Source: JACTMZ01 sp044359955 (GTDB lineage Bacteria > Verrucomicrobiota > Verrucomicrobiia > Chthoniobacterales > JACTMZ01). From it: a stretch of DNA of 64,000 bases. A model generated the notes under the pieces. It was not told the DNA's origin. It was given only the letters and a program-made list of their open reading frames with translations, and ran no database searches. The first letter of the stretch is position 1. The number at the start of each line of letters is the position of its first letter. Shown here in pieces: positions 30,098-38,336 of this stretch. The stretch covers positions 1 through 64,000 of the forward strand of contig JBIKLF010000005.1 of assembly GCA_044359955.1 (NCBI GenBank), in the 5' to 3' direction. A program made the position numbers and the translations under genes.

Positions 30098-30157
30098 GTG
30101 GCATGGGCAGCCCTGCCCATGACGATCAAAACACCATCGGCAGGATGCCGATGCCAC
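30098..30157. repeat. Twin-hairpin repeat, family H
   Basis: Half one GTGGCATGGGCAGCCCTGCC.., half two CATCGGCAGGATGCCGATG ending CCAC. Each half is a hairpin and the outer GTGGCAT/ATGCCAC arms pair. A different sequence family but the same architecture as B and C. Confidence 0.75.
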
Positions 30158-30207
30158 TTTCTCTCCCCCCGCCAACAGCCCCTTCGTTACCTTCTGTTCA
30201 AAAACTC

Positions 30208-32433
30208 CTACAGCAACGCCACCGGATCCACATCCACGGCGACATGCACATCCTTCGGCAGCTTGATCGCCCCCAAACTCTCCTTGATCGCCTTGGTCAG
30301 CGCCCGGATCTGCTTCCCCCGCGCCACCACCTGATACCGATACATCCCGCGCACCCGCGCCAACGGCGCCGGCGCAGCCGGACTGACCATCACCGAGTGC
30401 GGGACCGCCGCCGTTAACTTCTGCGCCAGCGTCCGCGCCGCGAACTCCGCTTTTTGCGCGGTATCCGCCCGCGCGGTGAGCAAAACCAGATGCGAATAGG
30501 GCGGATGTCCGAAATTATGCCGCATCTCCAGTTCATGCGTGGCGAATCCATCGAAGTCGTGCGATTTGGCAAACTGCAACGATGGGTGCGCCGGCGAAAA
30601 GGTCTGCACGATCACCTCGCCCTCCGCATCCCCGCGCCCCGCACGCCCCGCGACCTGCACGAGGAGCTGGAACGTCCGCTCCCCCGCGCGGAAGTCCGGC
30701 AGATGCAGCGCCGAATCCGCACTGATGATTCCCACCAAAGTCACTCCCGGAAAGTGCAGCCCCTTGGCGATCATCTGCGTGCCGACCAAGATGTCAATTT
30801 TCCGGCTGCGGAACGCCCCGAGCGTTTCGTGATACGCACCCTTGCGCGTCATGGTGTCCGAATCCATCCGCGCCACCCGGGCCGACGGAAACATCTTCCG
30901 CACCACGGCCTCGACCTTTTCCGTGCCCACGCCGCTGAAAGCAATTTGCGGATCGTGGCACTCCGGACACCGCCGCGGCGGCTTTTGCGCGTAACCGCAG
31001 ATATGGCAACGCGCCAGGTCCTCCTTTTTGTGCAAGGCGAGCGAAACACTGCAGTGCGGACACTCCACGTTTTTCCCGCAGGACTTGCAGGCCAGCACGG
31101 TGAAAAATCCGCGGCGGTTGAGAAAGAGAATCGTCTGCTCGCCCTTGGCCAAGCGCGATTCAATGGCGAGTCCCAGCTTTGGCGAAATGAACTGGTCGTT
31201 GCGTTCACCGTCCTTGCTCCGCAAACGCATATCGACCACCCGAAAGACCGGCAGCACGCAGCCGTCGTGACGGTGGCTCAGTTCGAGCAAATCGTATTTC
31301 CCCTTCCGGTAATTCTCGAAGCTTTCGAGTGACGGCGTGGCCGACCCGAGCAGCACCGCGCACGGCTCCATCTTCCCGCGCACCACCGCCAGGTCGCGCG
31401 CATGGTAGCGCGGCCCCTCGTCCTGCTTATAAGAATTGTCATGCTCCTCATCGATCACGATGAGCCCGAGATTTTCCAAGGGCGCGAAAACCGCCCCGCG
31501 CGCGCCGATAACAATGCGCGCCTGACCGCTCCGCACCCGGTGCCATTCATCGTGACGCTCCCCCTCGCTCAAATGACTGTGCAGCACCGCGACCGCAATT
31601 CCTTGCGGCGTAAAACGCGAGGAGAAGCGCTCGACGGTCTGCGGGGTCAGCGCAATTTCCGGCACCAACACGAGTGCTGTTTTCCCCGCTTGCAGCACCT
31701 CATCGATGGCACGCAGGTAAACCTCCGTCTTCCCGCTGCCCGTAATGCCTTTCAAGACGATCGGCTTGTGCGCGGCCGGGTCACGCAAGGCCGGACGAAT
31801 CCCTTCCAGCGCGTGCTCCTGCTCGGCACTCAGGACCGGCGGCTTCGAGGCCACAAATTCCTCCGACCCGAGCGGTGCGCGCCGCACTTCCTCGGCCGTG
31901 ACCTGCACCAACCCGCGCCGGGCGAGCGTCTTTACCGCACTATCCGAAGCACCGGTCTCGGCCGTGAGTCGCGCCACGGCCACCGGACCGTTGGTTTGCA
32001 GATGTTCGAGGATAGCCGCCTGCCGCGGTGCCTTGGTGCGCAGCGCCGCGATCTCCTCCGCACTGACCGGCTTGGCCAAGGAAGCAAACCTGCGTTTGAG
32101 CGGAGCATGCCCCGTCTCCCGCACTGCGCGCGGCAAAACGCAGCGCAACGCATCCTGTTCGTTGCACCCGTAATACTCCGCCATCCACTTCGCCAGTTTC
32201 ATCAGCACTGGCGTCATCTGCGGACGCTCGTCCATCACCGCCGCGAGCGGACGCACCCCCTTGGCGGAGGTTGTCTCCGCCACCGCCACCACCGTCCCGA
32301 TGACTTGCCGGTTGCGCAGCGGCACGCGCACCCGCGAACCCGCCGCCACCCGCCCGTCCCAACCCGCAGGGATCTCATAGTCGAGTGTCTTCCCCGTCGA
32401 ACGGTCGAGGATCACCTGGGCAAAGCGCGGCAT
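30208..32433 (-). CDS. priA: Primosomal replication restart helicase PriA
   Basis: A 741-residue PriA. It has an N-terminal 3'-DNA-binding domain (about 1-105), a winged helix, and a helicase core with Walker A Gly-Ile-Thr-Gly-Ser-Gly-Lys-Thr-Glu and Asp-Glu-Glu-His box. The zinc region has four Cys pairs (Cys-Lys-Ser-Cys-Gly, Cys-Pro-His-Cys, Cys-His-Ile-Cys-Gly, Cys-Pro-Glu-Cys), and the Gly-Thr-Gln-Met-Ile-Ala-Lys-Gly motif V follows. It reloads the replisome at collapsed forks. It is full length. Its 3' flank carries families F and H. Confidence 0.96.
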   Translation of the reverse strand: MPRFAQVILDRSTGKTLDYEIPAGWDGRVAAGSRVRVPLRNRQVIGTVVAVAETTSAKGVRPLAAVMDERPQMTPVLMKLAKWMAEYYGCNEQDALRCVLPRAVRETGHAPLKRRFASLAKPVSAEEIAALRTKAPRQAAILEHLQTNGPVAVARLTAETGASDSAVKTLARRGLVQVTAEEVRRAPLGSEEFVASKPPVLSAEQEHALEGIRPALRDPAAHKPIVLKGITGSGKTEVYLRAIDEVLQAGKTALVLVPEIALTPQTVERFSSRFTPQGIAVAVLHSHLSEGERHDEWHRVRSGQARIVIGARGAVFAPLENLGLIVIDEEHDNSYKQDEGPRYHARDLAVVRGKMEPCAVLLGSATPSLESFENYRKGKYDLLELSHRHDGCVLPVFRVVDMRLRSKDGERNDQFISPKLGLAIESRLAKGEQTILFLNRRGFFTVLACKSCGKNVECPHCSVSLALHKKEDLARCHICGYAQKPPRRCPECHDPQIAFSGVGTEKVEAVVRKMFPSARVARMDSDTMTRKGAYHETLGAFRSRKIDILVGTQMIAKGLHFPGVTLVGIISADSALHLPDFRAGERTFQLLVQVAGRAGRGDAEGEVIVQTFSPAHPSLQFAKSHDFDGFATHELEMRHNFGHPPYSHLVLLTARADTAQKAEFAARTLAQKLTAAVPHSVMVSPAAPAPLARVRGMYRYQVVARGKQIRALTKAIKESLGAIKLPKDVHVAVDVDPVALL

Positions 32434-32520
32434 GAAGGGATCTTATCCGGTCCGTCGAGGGCCTCAATCAGGCATTGAGGAAGGTGAACCGCAGAGGGCA
32501 CAGAGGACACAAAGGTTTGG

Positions 32521-32613
32521 CTGTAGAGGCGCCGTCCCGGGCGCCGAATTGAAGGAAACGGCCGGCGGCGGAGCCGAATCTGCGAGACGGCCCAACGGCA
32601 AACGCCGCCGCCT
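32521..32613. repeat. GTAG-footed repeat, family D
   Basis: Opens CTGTAGAGGCGCCGTCCCGG, includes GCCGGCGGCGGAGCCGAATC and ends in GGCAAACGCCGCCGCC. It parallels 20264-20333. Confidence 0.65.
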
Positions 32614-32638
32614 GGTCACTCAACCGCACGGATACAGC

Positions 32639-32833
32639 TCAGGCCCCTTTCGGGATATCGATGCCCAACCGGCGACAAATCGACTTTGTCGTGAAACGCT
32701 TCACTTCCTTGTGCCGGGGAACGGCTTGAATCTCACCCGTCACGGGATTCCGCCAAATGGAATGCGAACCGCCTTCACGCACCAACTCGCAACCCTGCGA
32801 CCGGAGGTGCGCCAGCAGCGCCTCCCGCTTCAT
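32639..32833 (-). CDS. hicA: HicA family mRNA interferase toxin
   Basis: A 64-residue HicA: a single dsRNA-binding-like fold with Leu-x-Ser-Gln-Gly-Cys-Glu-Leu-Val-Arg-Glu-Gly-Gly-Ser-His (catalytic His), Val-Pro-Arg-His-Lys-Glu-Val and a C-terminal Ile-Cys-Arg-Arg-Leu-Gly-Ile. It overlaps the upstream hicB by 4 bases, giving the order hicB-hicA. It probably cleaves mRNA when released from HicB. The pair is embedded between repeat clusters. Confidence 0.88.
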   Translation of the reverse strand: MKREALLAHLRSQGCELVREGGSHSIWRNPVTGEIQAVPRHKEVKRFTTKSICRRLGIDIPKGA

Positions 32834-33048
32834 GCCGCCACCACTTGGAGCAGATCACCCTTCTCGAGAGAGCGCTCGGCTTCCTCACGACGAAACTGCA
32901 GCACGTCCTTCACCGCATCTTTCAAATTCGCGATGCACTCCTCGCGGGTCTCACCCTGACCGTTGGCCTCGGGAAACTCCACACAGGTCGCTGCGAAACC
33001 AGTTTCGCCATCGAGTGCGCAATCGTGCAGAACCACCGTGATGTCCAT
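32830..33048 (-). CDS. hicB: HicB family antitoxin (short form)
   Basis: A 72-residue HicB N-domain with a partial RNase H-like fold: Val-Val-Leu-His, Thr-Gly-Phe-Ala-Ala-Thr-Cys-Val-Glu-Phe-Pro-Glu-Ala-Asn-Gly-Gln-Gly-Glu-Thr and Glu-Cys-Ile-Ala-Asn-Leu-Lys-Asp-Ala. There is no C-terminal DNA-binding domain, so autorepression may be weak or absent. The Met at 33048 starts the first strand; the longer frame to 33102 is not conserved. Confidence 0.85.
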   Translation of the reverse strand: MDITVVLHDCALDGETGFAATCVEFPEANGQGETREECIANLKDAVKDVLQFRREEAERSLEKGDLLQVVAA

Positions 33049-33109
33049 GGGGAAAGCATGATAGCGGGAACAGACCGTGTCAAACGTGCCAGCAAAGAGC
33101 AAAGAGGTT

Positions 33110-33180
33110 TTGAGGCAGCGGCGCCGTCCCCGGTGCCGAATCCCGGAAAACGACCGGCGGCGGGGACGCCGCCGCTACAA
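33110..33180. repeat. Repeat, family D
   Basis: GGCAGCGGCGCCGTCCCCGG opens and GGGGACGCCGCCGCTACAA closes; the GTAG foot is kept only at the right end. Confidence 0.65.
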
Positions 33181-33268
33181 AAGGGTGAAATGAACCGCAG
33201 AGGACGTGGAGGCATACATTCCACGGCAGGGTCGGCTGGCCCCGCCGACCGCACGCTTCCATTAGAAG

Positions 33269-33335
33269 GGTGGATCGCGATGTCCACATCGCGATTTTCC
33301 GGGTGAATTATCGCGCCGGGACGGCGCGATCCAAC
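33269..33335. repeat. Twin-hairpin repeat, family C
   Basis: GGTGGATCGCGATGTCCAC opens and GGGACGGCGCGATCC closes (final arm has one mismatch). The inner hairpins match 20435-20500. Confidence 0.75.
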
Positions 33336-33460
33336 TTGCCACACCTACGAAATCTTCTCGGACTCCATGTAGAATTAGCCCATTGAAGAACCAGAGAGGC
33401 ATGCATTCCCCGAGGCTTTTCTTCCTCTTCTCTCCGCAATCTCTGCGTTCTCTGGGTTTC

Positions 33461-33880
33461 CTAAACGCCGACCACTGACACAATAATCTCCCGCCGGTGA
33501 GCGGCGTGGCGGTGTTCGAGGAGGAAGATACCCTGCCACGTGCCGAGGGCCATGCGGCCGGCGGTGACGGGGATGGTTTCGCTCGTGCGGGTCACGGTCA
33601 TGCGCAGGTGACTGGCAGTGTCGTCGGGGCCTTCCATCGTGTGCACGTGCCATGCTTCGCCGTCGGGCGCCAACCGGTCGAGAAATTCGTGCAAATCCTC
33701 CCGCGCCGAGGGATCGGCATTCTCGAAAATGACGAGACTCGCGCTGGTGTGGCGGACAAACACCGTGACGATGCCCTCTTTCAGTCCGGAGGCCCCGACC
33801 ACCCGCGCCACCTCGTCGGTGATTTCATAACTTCCCCGCCCGCGGGTGCGGACTTCGAAACTTTCGGTTTTGGCGATCAT
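33461..33880 (-). CDS. yjbQ: YjbQ/UPF0047 family protein
   Basis: A 139-residue UPF0047 protein: Val-Thr-Val-Phe-Val-Arg-His-Thr-Ser-Ala-Ser-Leu-Val-Ile, Glu-Asn-Ala-Asp-Pro-x-x-Arg-Glu-Asp-Leu, Ala-Ser-His-Leu-Arg-Met-Thr and Leu-Gly-Thr-Trp-Gln-Gly-Ile-Phe-Leu-Leu-Glu-His-Arg. The conserved His residues form a metal-like site; weak thiamin phosphate synthase activity has been reported for homologues but the true role is unclear. Its start overlaps the stop of the beta-lactamase-fold gene by 4 bases. Confidence 0.92.
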   Translation of the reverse strand: MIAKTESFEVRTRGRGSYEITDEVARVVGASGLKEGIVTVFVRHTSASLVIFENADPSAREDLHEFLDRLAPDGEAWHVHTMEGPDDTASHLRMTVTRTSETIPVTAGRMALGTWQGIFLLEHRHAAHRREIIVSVVGV

Positions 33881-35022
33881 GGCATTCCGTAGAGGGCTTG
33901 CACGAGGCGTCCCGGGCGCGATTCGCGCAGCACGCCATTTTCCATCCGGTTCATCACGTAGGCAAAGCCGATCCGGTTTTCCGGGTCGGCGAAGGCGAGG
34001 CTTCCTCCGGCCCCCGGATGACCAAAGGCATCCAACGACGGACCGAGCGTGGCGCGCTGCTTCGTCCCGGACCCGTCAAGCGGATCCATCATGAATCCGG
34101 CCGAGAAAGCCGTCGGCTGGCACAGGACCACATCCGTGCCATTGCTGCGGCGGCGGGTCAGCGCCTCGTGCCACGGTCCGCGGAAAAATTCCCCCGCCGT
34201 GAGGCGTTCATAGAACCGCGCCAAGGACCGCGCATTACCGATCCCGCCGAAGGAAGGAATCGACGCGCGCCAAACTTCCGGCCGGTTCGTGGCGATCGCG
34301 CCAACCACCCCCGACGGCCGGGCGAACGATCGCGCGGTGAGCGACGCCCGGTCAGCCAACGCATTTTCAAACGGTCCCGGCTCTTTCAAATCCTCGACCC
34401 GCGCCGCGTGCATCCGCGCCACGTGGCCGTCCAACTCCGCCGGTAGCCCGATCCAGAATTGCAGCGCCAGCGGATCACCGAAGGCTTTGCGCCAATACGC
34501 CCCGAGTGGCATCCCCGCCGTGCGCCGCACGAGGGCATCGAGCAGATAACCGAACGTCCGCGGCGCGTAGCCGTGTGCTGTGCCCGGTTCCCAATTGGGC
34601 GCCTGCGCCGCCAGCGCTGCAGCCACACCTTCCAAATCAAAAACCTCCAGGCCGTCCTGCTCGAGCACGGCCAATCCGGCCCGGTGGGCGAGCAGGTCGG
34701 AGATCGTCACCTTGTCTTTTCCGGCCACCCCAAATTCCGGCCAGACATCAGCCACCGGGGCGTCGAGAGGAATCTTGGCTTCCTGCAAAGCATGCAAGGC
34801 ACAAGCCGCCGCCGGGCCTTTGGTCGCCGACCAGCAAAAAACAATTGTGTCGGCCGTCCACGGCATGGTCTTCCCCGCATCGCGCCATCCGCCGCCGAAG
34901 CGCAGCACCTCGCGGCCGTCCTGCCAGACACAGACTTCGGCGCCGATTTCCTGACCGCCGGCAAAGTTATCCTCGAACACCGCCCGCACCCGCGCGGAGG
35001 CGGCCCCGTCGAGGCGCTTCAT
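33877..35022 (-). CDS. Serine beta-lactamase-fold hydrolase (class C-like / EstB type)
   Basis: A 381-residue cytosolic-looking protein (no signal peptide) of the Beta-lactamase family. The catalytic Ser-x-x-Lys is Ser65-Ala-Thr-Lys68, followed by Leu-Leu-Ala-His-Arg-Ala-Gly-Leu. The Tyr motif is Gly-Tyr-Ala-Pro and the third box is His-Pro-Gly-Ala-Gly-Gly-Ser. Without a signal peptide it is more likely an esterase or peptidase-like enzyme than a resistance beta-lactamase. It overlaps yjbQ downstream and the TPR gene upstream by 4 bases each, forming a tight operon. Confidence 0.88.
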   Translation of the reverse strand: MKRLDGAASARVRAVFEDNFAGGQEIGAEVCVWQDGREVLRFGGGWRDAGKTMPWTADTIVFCWSATKGPAAACALHALQEAKIPLDAPVADVWPEFGVAGKDKVTISDLLAHRAGLAVLEQDGLEVFDLEGVAAALAAQAPNWEPGTAHGYAPRTFGYLLDALVRRTAGMPLGAYWRKAFGDPLALQFWIGLPAELDGHVARMHAARVEDLKEPGPFENALADRASLTARSFARPSGVVGAIATNRPEVWRASIPSFGGIGNARSLARFYERLTAGEFFRGPWHEALTRRRSNGTDVVLCQPTAFSAGFMMDPLDGSGTKQRATLGPSLDAFGHPGAGGSLAFADPENRIGFAYVMNRMENGVLRESRPGRLVQALYGMP

Positions 35023-35444
35023 ACCAGCTTGCCGATGACGTCTTCCAAGTCGGGATCGTAACGCGCAATTTCGCGGAATTTTTCGTCCAGATTGAAGCTC
35101 ATCTGCAGATAGCTCTGCGCCTCCTCCGGATTGCCCAGGACCGCATGGTAACAGCCGAGATTGTAAAAATAGACCGGCTCGCGAAGCAACGAGGCCGGAC
35201 CCTCCTGCAACAAAGCCATCGCCTCGGCGGTGCGTCCGAGTTCATGCAGGCAGAAGGCGCCGTGGATGTAGCCGAGGGGCAGGTCCGGACGGTCGGCGCG
35301 CAAAGCCTGGCAGGCCGTCAGCGCCTCCGGCCACCGCCGCGCACGCATGAAAATATAAACCCTCAACTGCGCCACATCTTCGTGGGCACGTTCCTCCGCC
35401 GGCACCCGCTCCAATTCGGCGAGCGCCTCGTCCGCCATGCCCAA
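35019..35444 (-). CDS. TPR-repeat protein with unclear non-ATG start
   Basis: A TPR-like protein of at least 141 residues: Ala-Leu-Ala-Glu-Leu-Glu-Arg-Val-Pro, Trp-Pro-Glu-Ala-Leu-Thr-Ala-Cys, Gly-Arg-Thr-Ala-Glu-Ala-Met-Ala-Leu-Leu and Tyr-Asn-Leu-Gly-Cys-Tyr helices. TPR-like sequence continues upstream of the TTG at 35444 (His-Tyr-Ile-Asn-Ala-Ala-Gln-Gly-Tyr-Leu-Glu) back to about 35483, where a CTG is the only usable initiator-like codon. The true start is probably non-ATG and lies within about 40 bases of the uvrC stop. It is coupled downstream to the beta-lactamase-fold gene. Its role is probably protein-protein scaffolding. Confidence 0.7.
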   Translation of the reverse strand: MGMADEALAELERVPAEERAHEDVAQLRVYIFMRARRWPEALTACQALRADRPDLPLGYIHGAFCLHELGRTAEAMALLQEGPASLLREPVYFYNLGCYHAVLGNPEEAQSYLQMSFNLDEKFREIARYDPDLEDVIGKLV

Positions 35445-35497
35445 CTCGAGATAACCTTGGGCGGCATTGATGTAATGTTGCAGGGCGATGAGCGTAG

Positions 35498-37093
35498 CTA
35501 AGGCGAAAGGCGGCTGCCGCGCAACCGTTTCGCCTCCTCGCCGCCGAGAGAATCCTTGATTTGCCGGGCCAGCTTGGGGCCGATACCCGGCACCGCGGCG
35601 ATGTCCTCGACCGCGACACGGCGCAAGCGTTCGACCGAACCGAAAGCGCGCAACAGCGCCTGCTTGCGCGATTTGTTCACGCCCTCGACATCATCCAGAC
35701 GGCTCTCGGACACCCGGCGCTTCATCAACAGTTGGTGGTATCCGTTGGCCACCCGGTGCGCCTCGTCCCGGATGCGCTGCAGCAATTTCAATCCCCCGCT
35801 CTCGTGCGACAGACGCAAGGGCTGCGGGTCGTTCGGGAAATAAATTTCTTCCCGCTCCTTGGCCAGCCCGATCACCGGCTGACCGCGCAACCCGAGCCGG
35901 CGCAACTCGCCAACCGCGCTGGACAATTGGCCGCGGCCGCCATCGACCACCACGAGATCCGGAATACGATCCGCCGCAGGCATGGGCAGCCGCGCGACAG
36001 CCTCACCGGCCTCCTCTTGGCTGAATTCGGCGGCCTCCGGATGCGCCTCGCGCGCCACGGCAAGCAGCCGCGCATAACGCCGGCGCACCACCTCGGCCAT
36101 GCTCGCGAAGTCATCCTGTCCCTCCACCGACTTGATCCGGTAACGACGGTAGCTGCTGCGGTCCGGGACACCGTCCTTGAAGCGGACCATCGAAGCCACC
36201 ACGTGCGTGTTGGTGATATTGGAAATATCGAAGCACTCCATGAGGACGGGCGGGCGCGGCAAACCGAGGGCCTCCCCGAGTTCGTTCAGGTCGGCTAGCG
36301 GATTGACCGCGCGGGGCAAAGCATCCCCGCGCAAAAAACGCCGCGACTTCGCCGCGGTGCGTCGCAGCGCGGTCACGAGATCACGCAGTGCCGCGGCTTT
36401 CTCGAAATCGTGCCGGGCGGCCGCGGCCTGCATTTCCTGCTCCAACTCCTCGGGCACATCTTTGCTCCGGCCCTCGAGAAATTTGCACGCCTCAAGCACG
36501 CGCGCCCGGTAATCCGCCTCGCTGATCTTGCCGACGCACGGCGCGGAGCAGTTTTTGATGATGTCGTCGTGGCAATGACGGTAGTCTTTCTCGGTCGGCA
36601 CGCGCGGACGGCAGGAACGCAGGCCGTATTTGCGCTTGAGGATCTCGAGGGTGGCGCGGAGCGCGCCCGAGTGCGCGTAGGGTCCGTAATAGCGGGCGCC
36701 GTCGTTTTTCTTCAGCCGCAAGAGGGAGAACTTGGGGAAGGGATCGTCCAGGTTGACTTTGATCTGGAGGAAATTTTTGTCGTCGCGGAACGAAATATTG
36801 TATTTCGGCCGGTATTCCTTGATCAGCCGCCCCTCGAGCAAGACCGCCTCGGCGTCGGAACGGACCACGTGCAAGGTGAAATCCCACACCGAGTCGAGCA
36901 ACGCGCGCGTCTTGAGGTCGGCCATCCGCGAGCGCGCCGGGGTGAAATAGTTAGCCAGCCGCTTGCGCAAATCGCGCGCCTTGCCCACATAAATAACCCG
37001 GTTGAGCCGGTCCCGCATGAGGTAGACCCCCGGCTTGTGCGGCACCTCGTGCAGCCGGGCACGGAGATCGGGCTTGTCTGGGGCGGCAGGCAT
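35498..37093 (-). CDS. uvrC: Excinuclease ABC subunit C
   Basis: A 531-residue UvrC for nucleotide excision repair. An N-terminal GIY-YIG nuclease is present (Gly-Val-Tyr-Leu-Met-Arg-Asp, Val-Ile-Tyr-Val-Gly-Lys-Ala), then a UVR motif region (about 200-235). The RNase H-like 5' nuclease carries Asp-Leu-Val-Val-Val-Asp-Gly-Gly-Arg-Gly-Gln-Leu, and a C-terminal helix-hairpin-helix reads Ile-Ala-Ala-Val-Pro-Gly-Ile-Gly-Pro-Lys. It is shorter than E. coli UvrC (about 610) but all domains are present. The ATG at 37093 is chosen because the longer frame overlaps the divergent ExbB-like gene. Confidence 0.95.
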   Translation of the reverse strand: MPAAPDKPDLRARLHEVPHKPGVYLMRDRLNRVIYVGKARDLRKRLANYFTPARSRMADLKTRALLDSVWDFTLHVVRSDAEAVLLEGRLIKEYRPKYNISFRDDKNFLQIKVNLDDPFPKFSLLRLKKNDGARYYGPYAHSGALRATLEILKRKYGLRSCRPRVPTEKDYRHCHDDIIKNCSAPCVGKISEADYRARVLEACKFLEGRSKDVPEELEQEMQAAAARHDFEKAAALRDLVTALRRTAAKSRRFLRGDALPRAVNPLADLNELGEALGLPRPPVLMECFDISNITNTHVVASMVRFKDGVPDRSSYRRYRIKSVEGQDDFASMAEVVRRRYARLLAVAREAHPEAAEFSQEEAGEAVARLPMPAADRIPDLVVVDGGRGQLSSAVGELRRLGLRGQPVIGLAKEREEIYFPNDPQPLRLSHESGGLKLLQRIRDEAHRVANGYHQLLMKRRVSESRLDDVEGVNKSRKQALLRAFGSVERLRRVAVEDIAAVPGIGPKLARQIKDSLGGEEAKRLRGSRLSP

Positions 37094-37168
37094 CTCCGGG
37101 CAAATATAGCGACTCCGGCCGCCCCCGCCATCCTTGCATCGGACGATCAGACGGCTAACCTTTGCCCC

Positions 37169-37891
37169 GTGAGATTGCTCCCGGCTGCCTTTGCCACCTT
37201 GCTGACTGCCGCAACCGCCCGCGCGCAGGAGGCTTTGCCGCCTGTCCGCGCAGAGATCAATTTGTGGCAGGTCATGCTTTCCGGCGGCCCCGTCATGATC
37301 CCTCTGGGCATCCTCTCGGTCATCGCCGTGATGCTCATTCTGGTCTACCTTTTCACCATGCGGCGCGGCGCGGTTGTGACCAAGCGCTACATGGCAACGG
37401 CGGACGCCCTCCTGCGGAAGCGGGACTACCTCGGGCTGCTCGCCATCTCCAATCGCCATCGCGAAGCTGTGGCGCGCGTCATGCAACGCACGCTAGACTT
37501 CGTCACCCAACACCCGGAAGCCACCCTCGCCGACGCCCGCGAAATCGCCGAGACCGAAGGAACCCGCCAAGCCGCCGCCCTCAACCAGCGCATCACTTAC
37601 CTTGCCGATATCGGCACCATCGCCCCGATGCTCGGACTGTTCGGGACCGTGCTCGGCATGATCAAGTCGTTCAGCGTTGTGGCCAGCGACATCGTGGCCT
37701 CGCGGCCCATCATGCTGGCCGAGGGCGTCTCGGAGGCCTTGGTCACCACGGCAACCGGCCTGGTCATCGGCATCCCGGCCATGGCCGCCTATTCTTTTTT
37801 CCGCGGACGCGCCCAGTCGCTCATCGCGGAGCTCGAAGCCGCTTCGACACAGTTGATGGCCCTCATGTCCGTGGCCTTCACCCGGAAATAA
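37169..37891 (+). CDS. MotA/TolQ/ExbB proton-channel family protein
   Basis: A 240-residue ExbB-like protein. It has an N-terminal signal-like segment ending Ala-Thr-Ala-Arg-Ala-Gln, TM1 (about 45-65), a cytoplasmic helical region, and the conserved Ile-Gly-Thr-Ile-Ala-Pro-Met-Leu-Gly-Leu-Phe-Gly-Thr-Val-Leu-Gly-Met in TM2. TM3 carries Leu-Val-Thr-Thr-Ala-Thr-Gly-Leu-Val-Ile-Gly-Ile-Pro. It would power an outer-membrane or cell-envelope process together with an ExbD/TolR partner, which is not adjacent here. GTG start at 37169; divergent from uvrC across 75 bases. Confidence 0.88.
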   Translation: MRLLPAAFATLLTAATARAQEALPPVRAEINLWQVMLSGGPVMIPLGILSVIAVMLILVYLFTMRRGAVVTKRYMATADALLRKRDYLGLLAISNRHREAVARVMQRTLDFVTQHPEATLADAREIAETEGTRQAAALNQRITYLADIGTIAPMLGLFGTVLGMIKSFSVVASDIVASRPIMLAEGVSEALVTTATGLVIGIPAMAAYSFFRGRAQSLIAELEAASTQLMALMSVAFTRK

Positions 37892-37949
37892 ACGGCGCAC
37901 CCTATCATTTTTTGGTGCCATCCGGCCCGGACGGGGCTATCAATCCGGG

Positions 37950-38336
37950 GTGCGTTGGAGTCCCCTCATTGTTGTCATGTGTGCCGGTTTGACCGCCTGC
38001 GCCACGCCGGAAAACCGCCGCGAACTTTACGGCCCGTGGTATCCCTACAAGCCGATCCCGTTCAAACCGCCAGAGAGGGATGTGAATGACCGCGTCATCC
38101 AGCCCGTCGTCGCGCCGAGCGACACCATCGTGCACTACGGACCCGACCAGAAGGAACTTATCCTCGGCACTTGGGGCCTGGGCGGGCACCGACCGAGCAT
38201 GCAATACCCCAGCACTCCCTGGAGCACGGAACAGCGCATCATCAGCCGCTACAACGGCAAGGGTCTGGAGGCGCAGGAAATCGCGGCCCGCGAACGCGCC
38301 CGAAACTACGCGGCCGGTTCATCTGCCGTCAGATAG
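37950..38336 (+). CDS. Small lipoprotein of unknown function
   Basis: A 128-residue protein with a lipoprotein signal (Gly-Leu-Thr-Ala-Cys17) and GTG start. The mature part is polar and aromatic, with Tyr-Gly-Pro-Trp-Tyr-Pro-Tyr-Lys-Pro near the N-terminus and an Arg-rich end. No family is recognised. It lies 58 bases after the ExbB-like gene and could belong to the same envelope complex. Its last 31 bases overlap rdgB on the opposite strand. Confidence 0.6.
   Translation: MRWSPLIVVMCAGLTACATPENRRELYGPWYPYKPIPFKPPERDVNDRVIQPVVAPSDTIVHYGPDQKELILGTWGLGGHRPSMQYPSTPWSTEQRIISRYNGKGLEAQEIAARERARNYAAGSSAVR

Larger units (their letters stand above)
33049..33460. other. Gene-free interval filled by repeats
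   Basis: Holds a D element (33110-33180), an E-type fragment (33190-33210), a C element (33269-33335) and another E-like stretch (33385-33465, AACCAGAGAGG to CTCTGCGTTCTCTGGG). No gene or promoter-like motif was recognised. Confidence 0.55.

Noticed and set aside
35498..37486. Extended uvrC start at 37486
   Set aside because: The extra 131 residues overlap the divergent ExbB-like gene and are unlike UvrC. The GIY-YIG domain starts soon after the Met at 37093.
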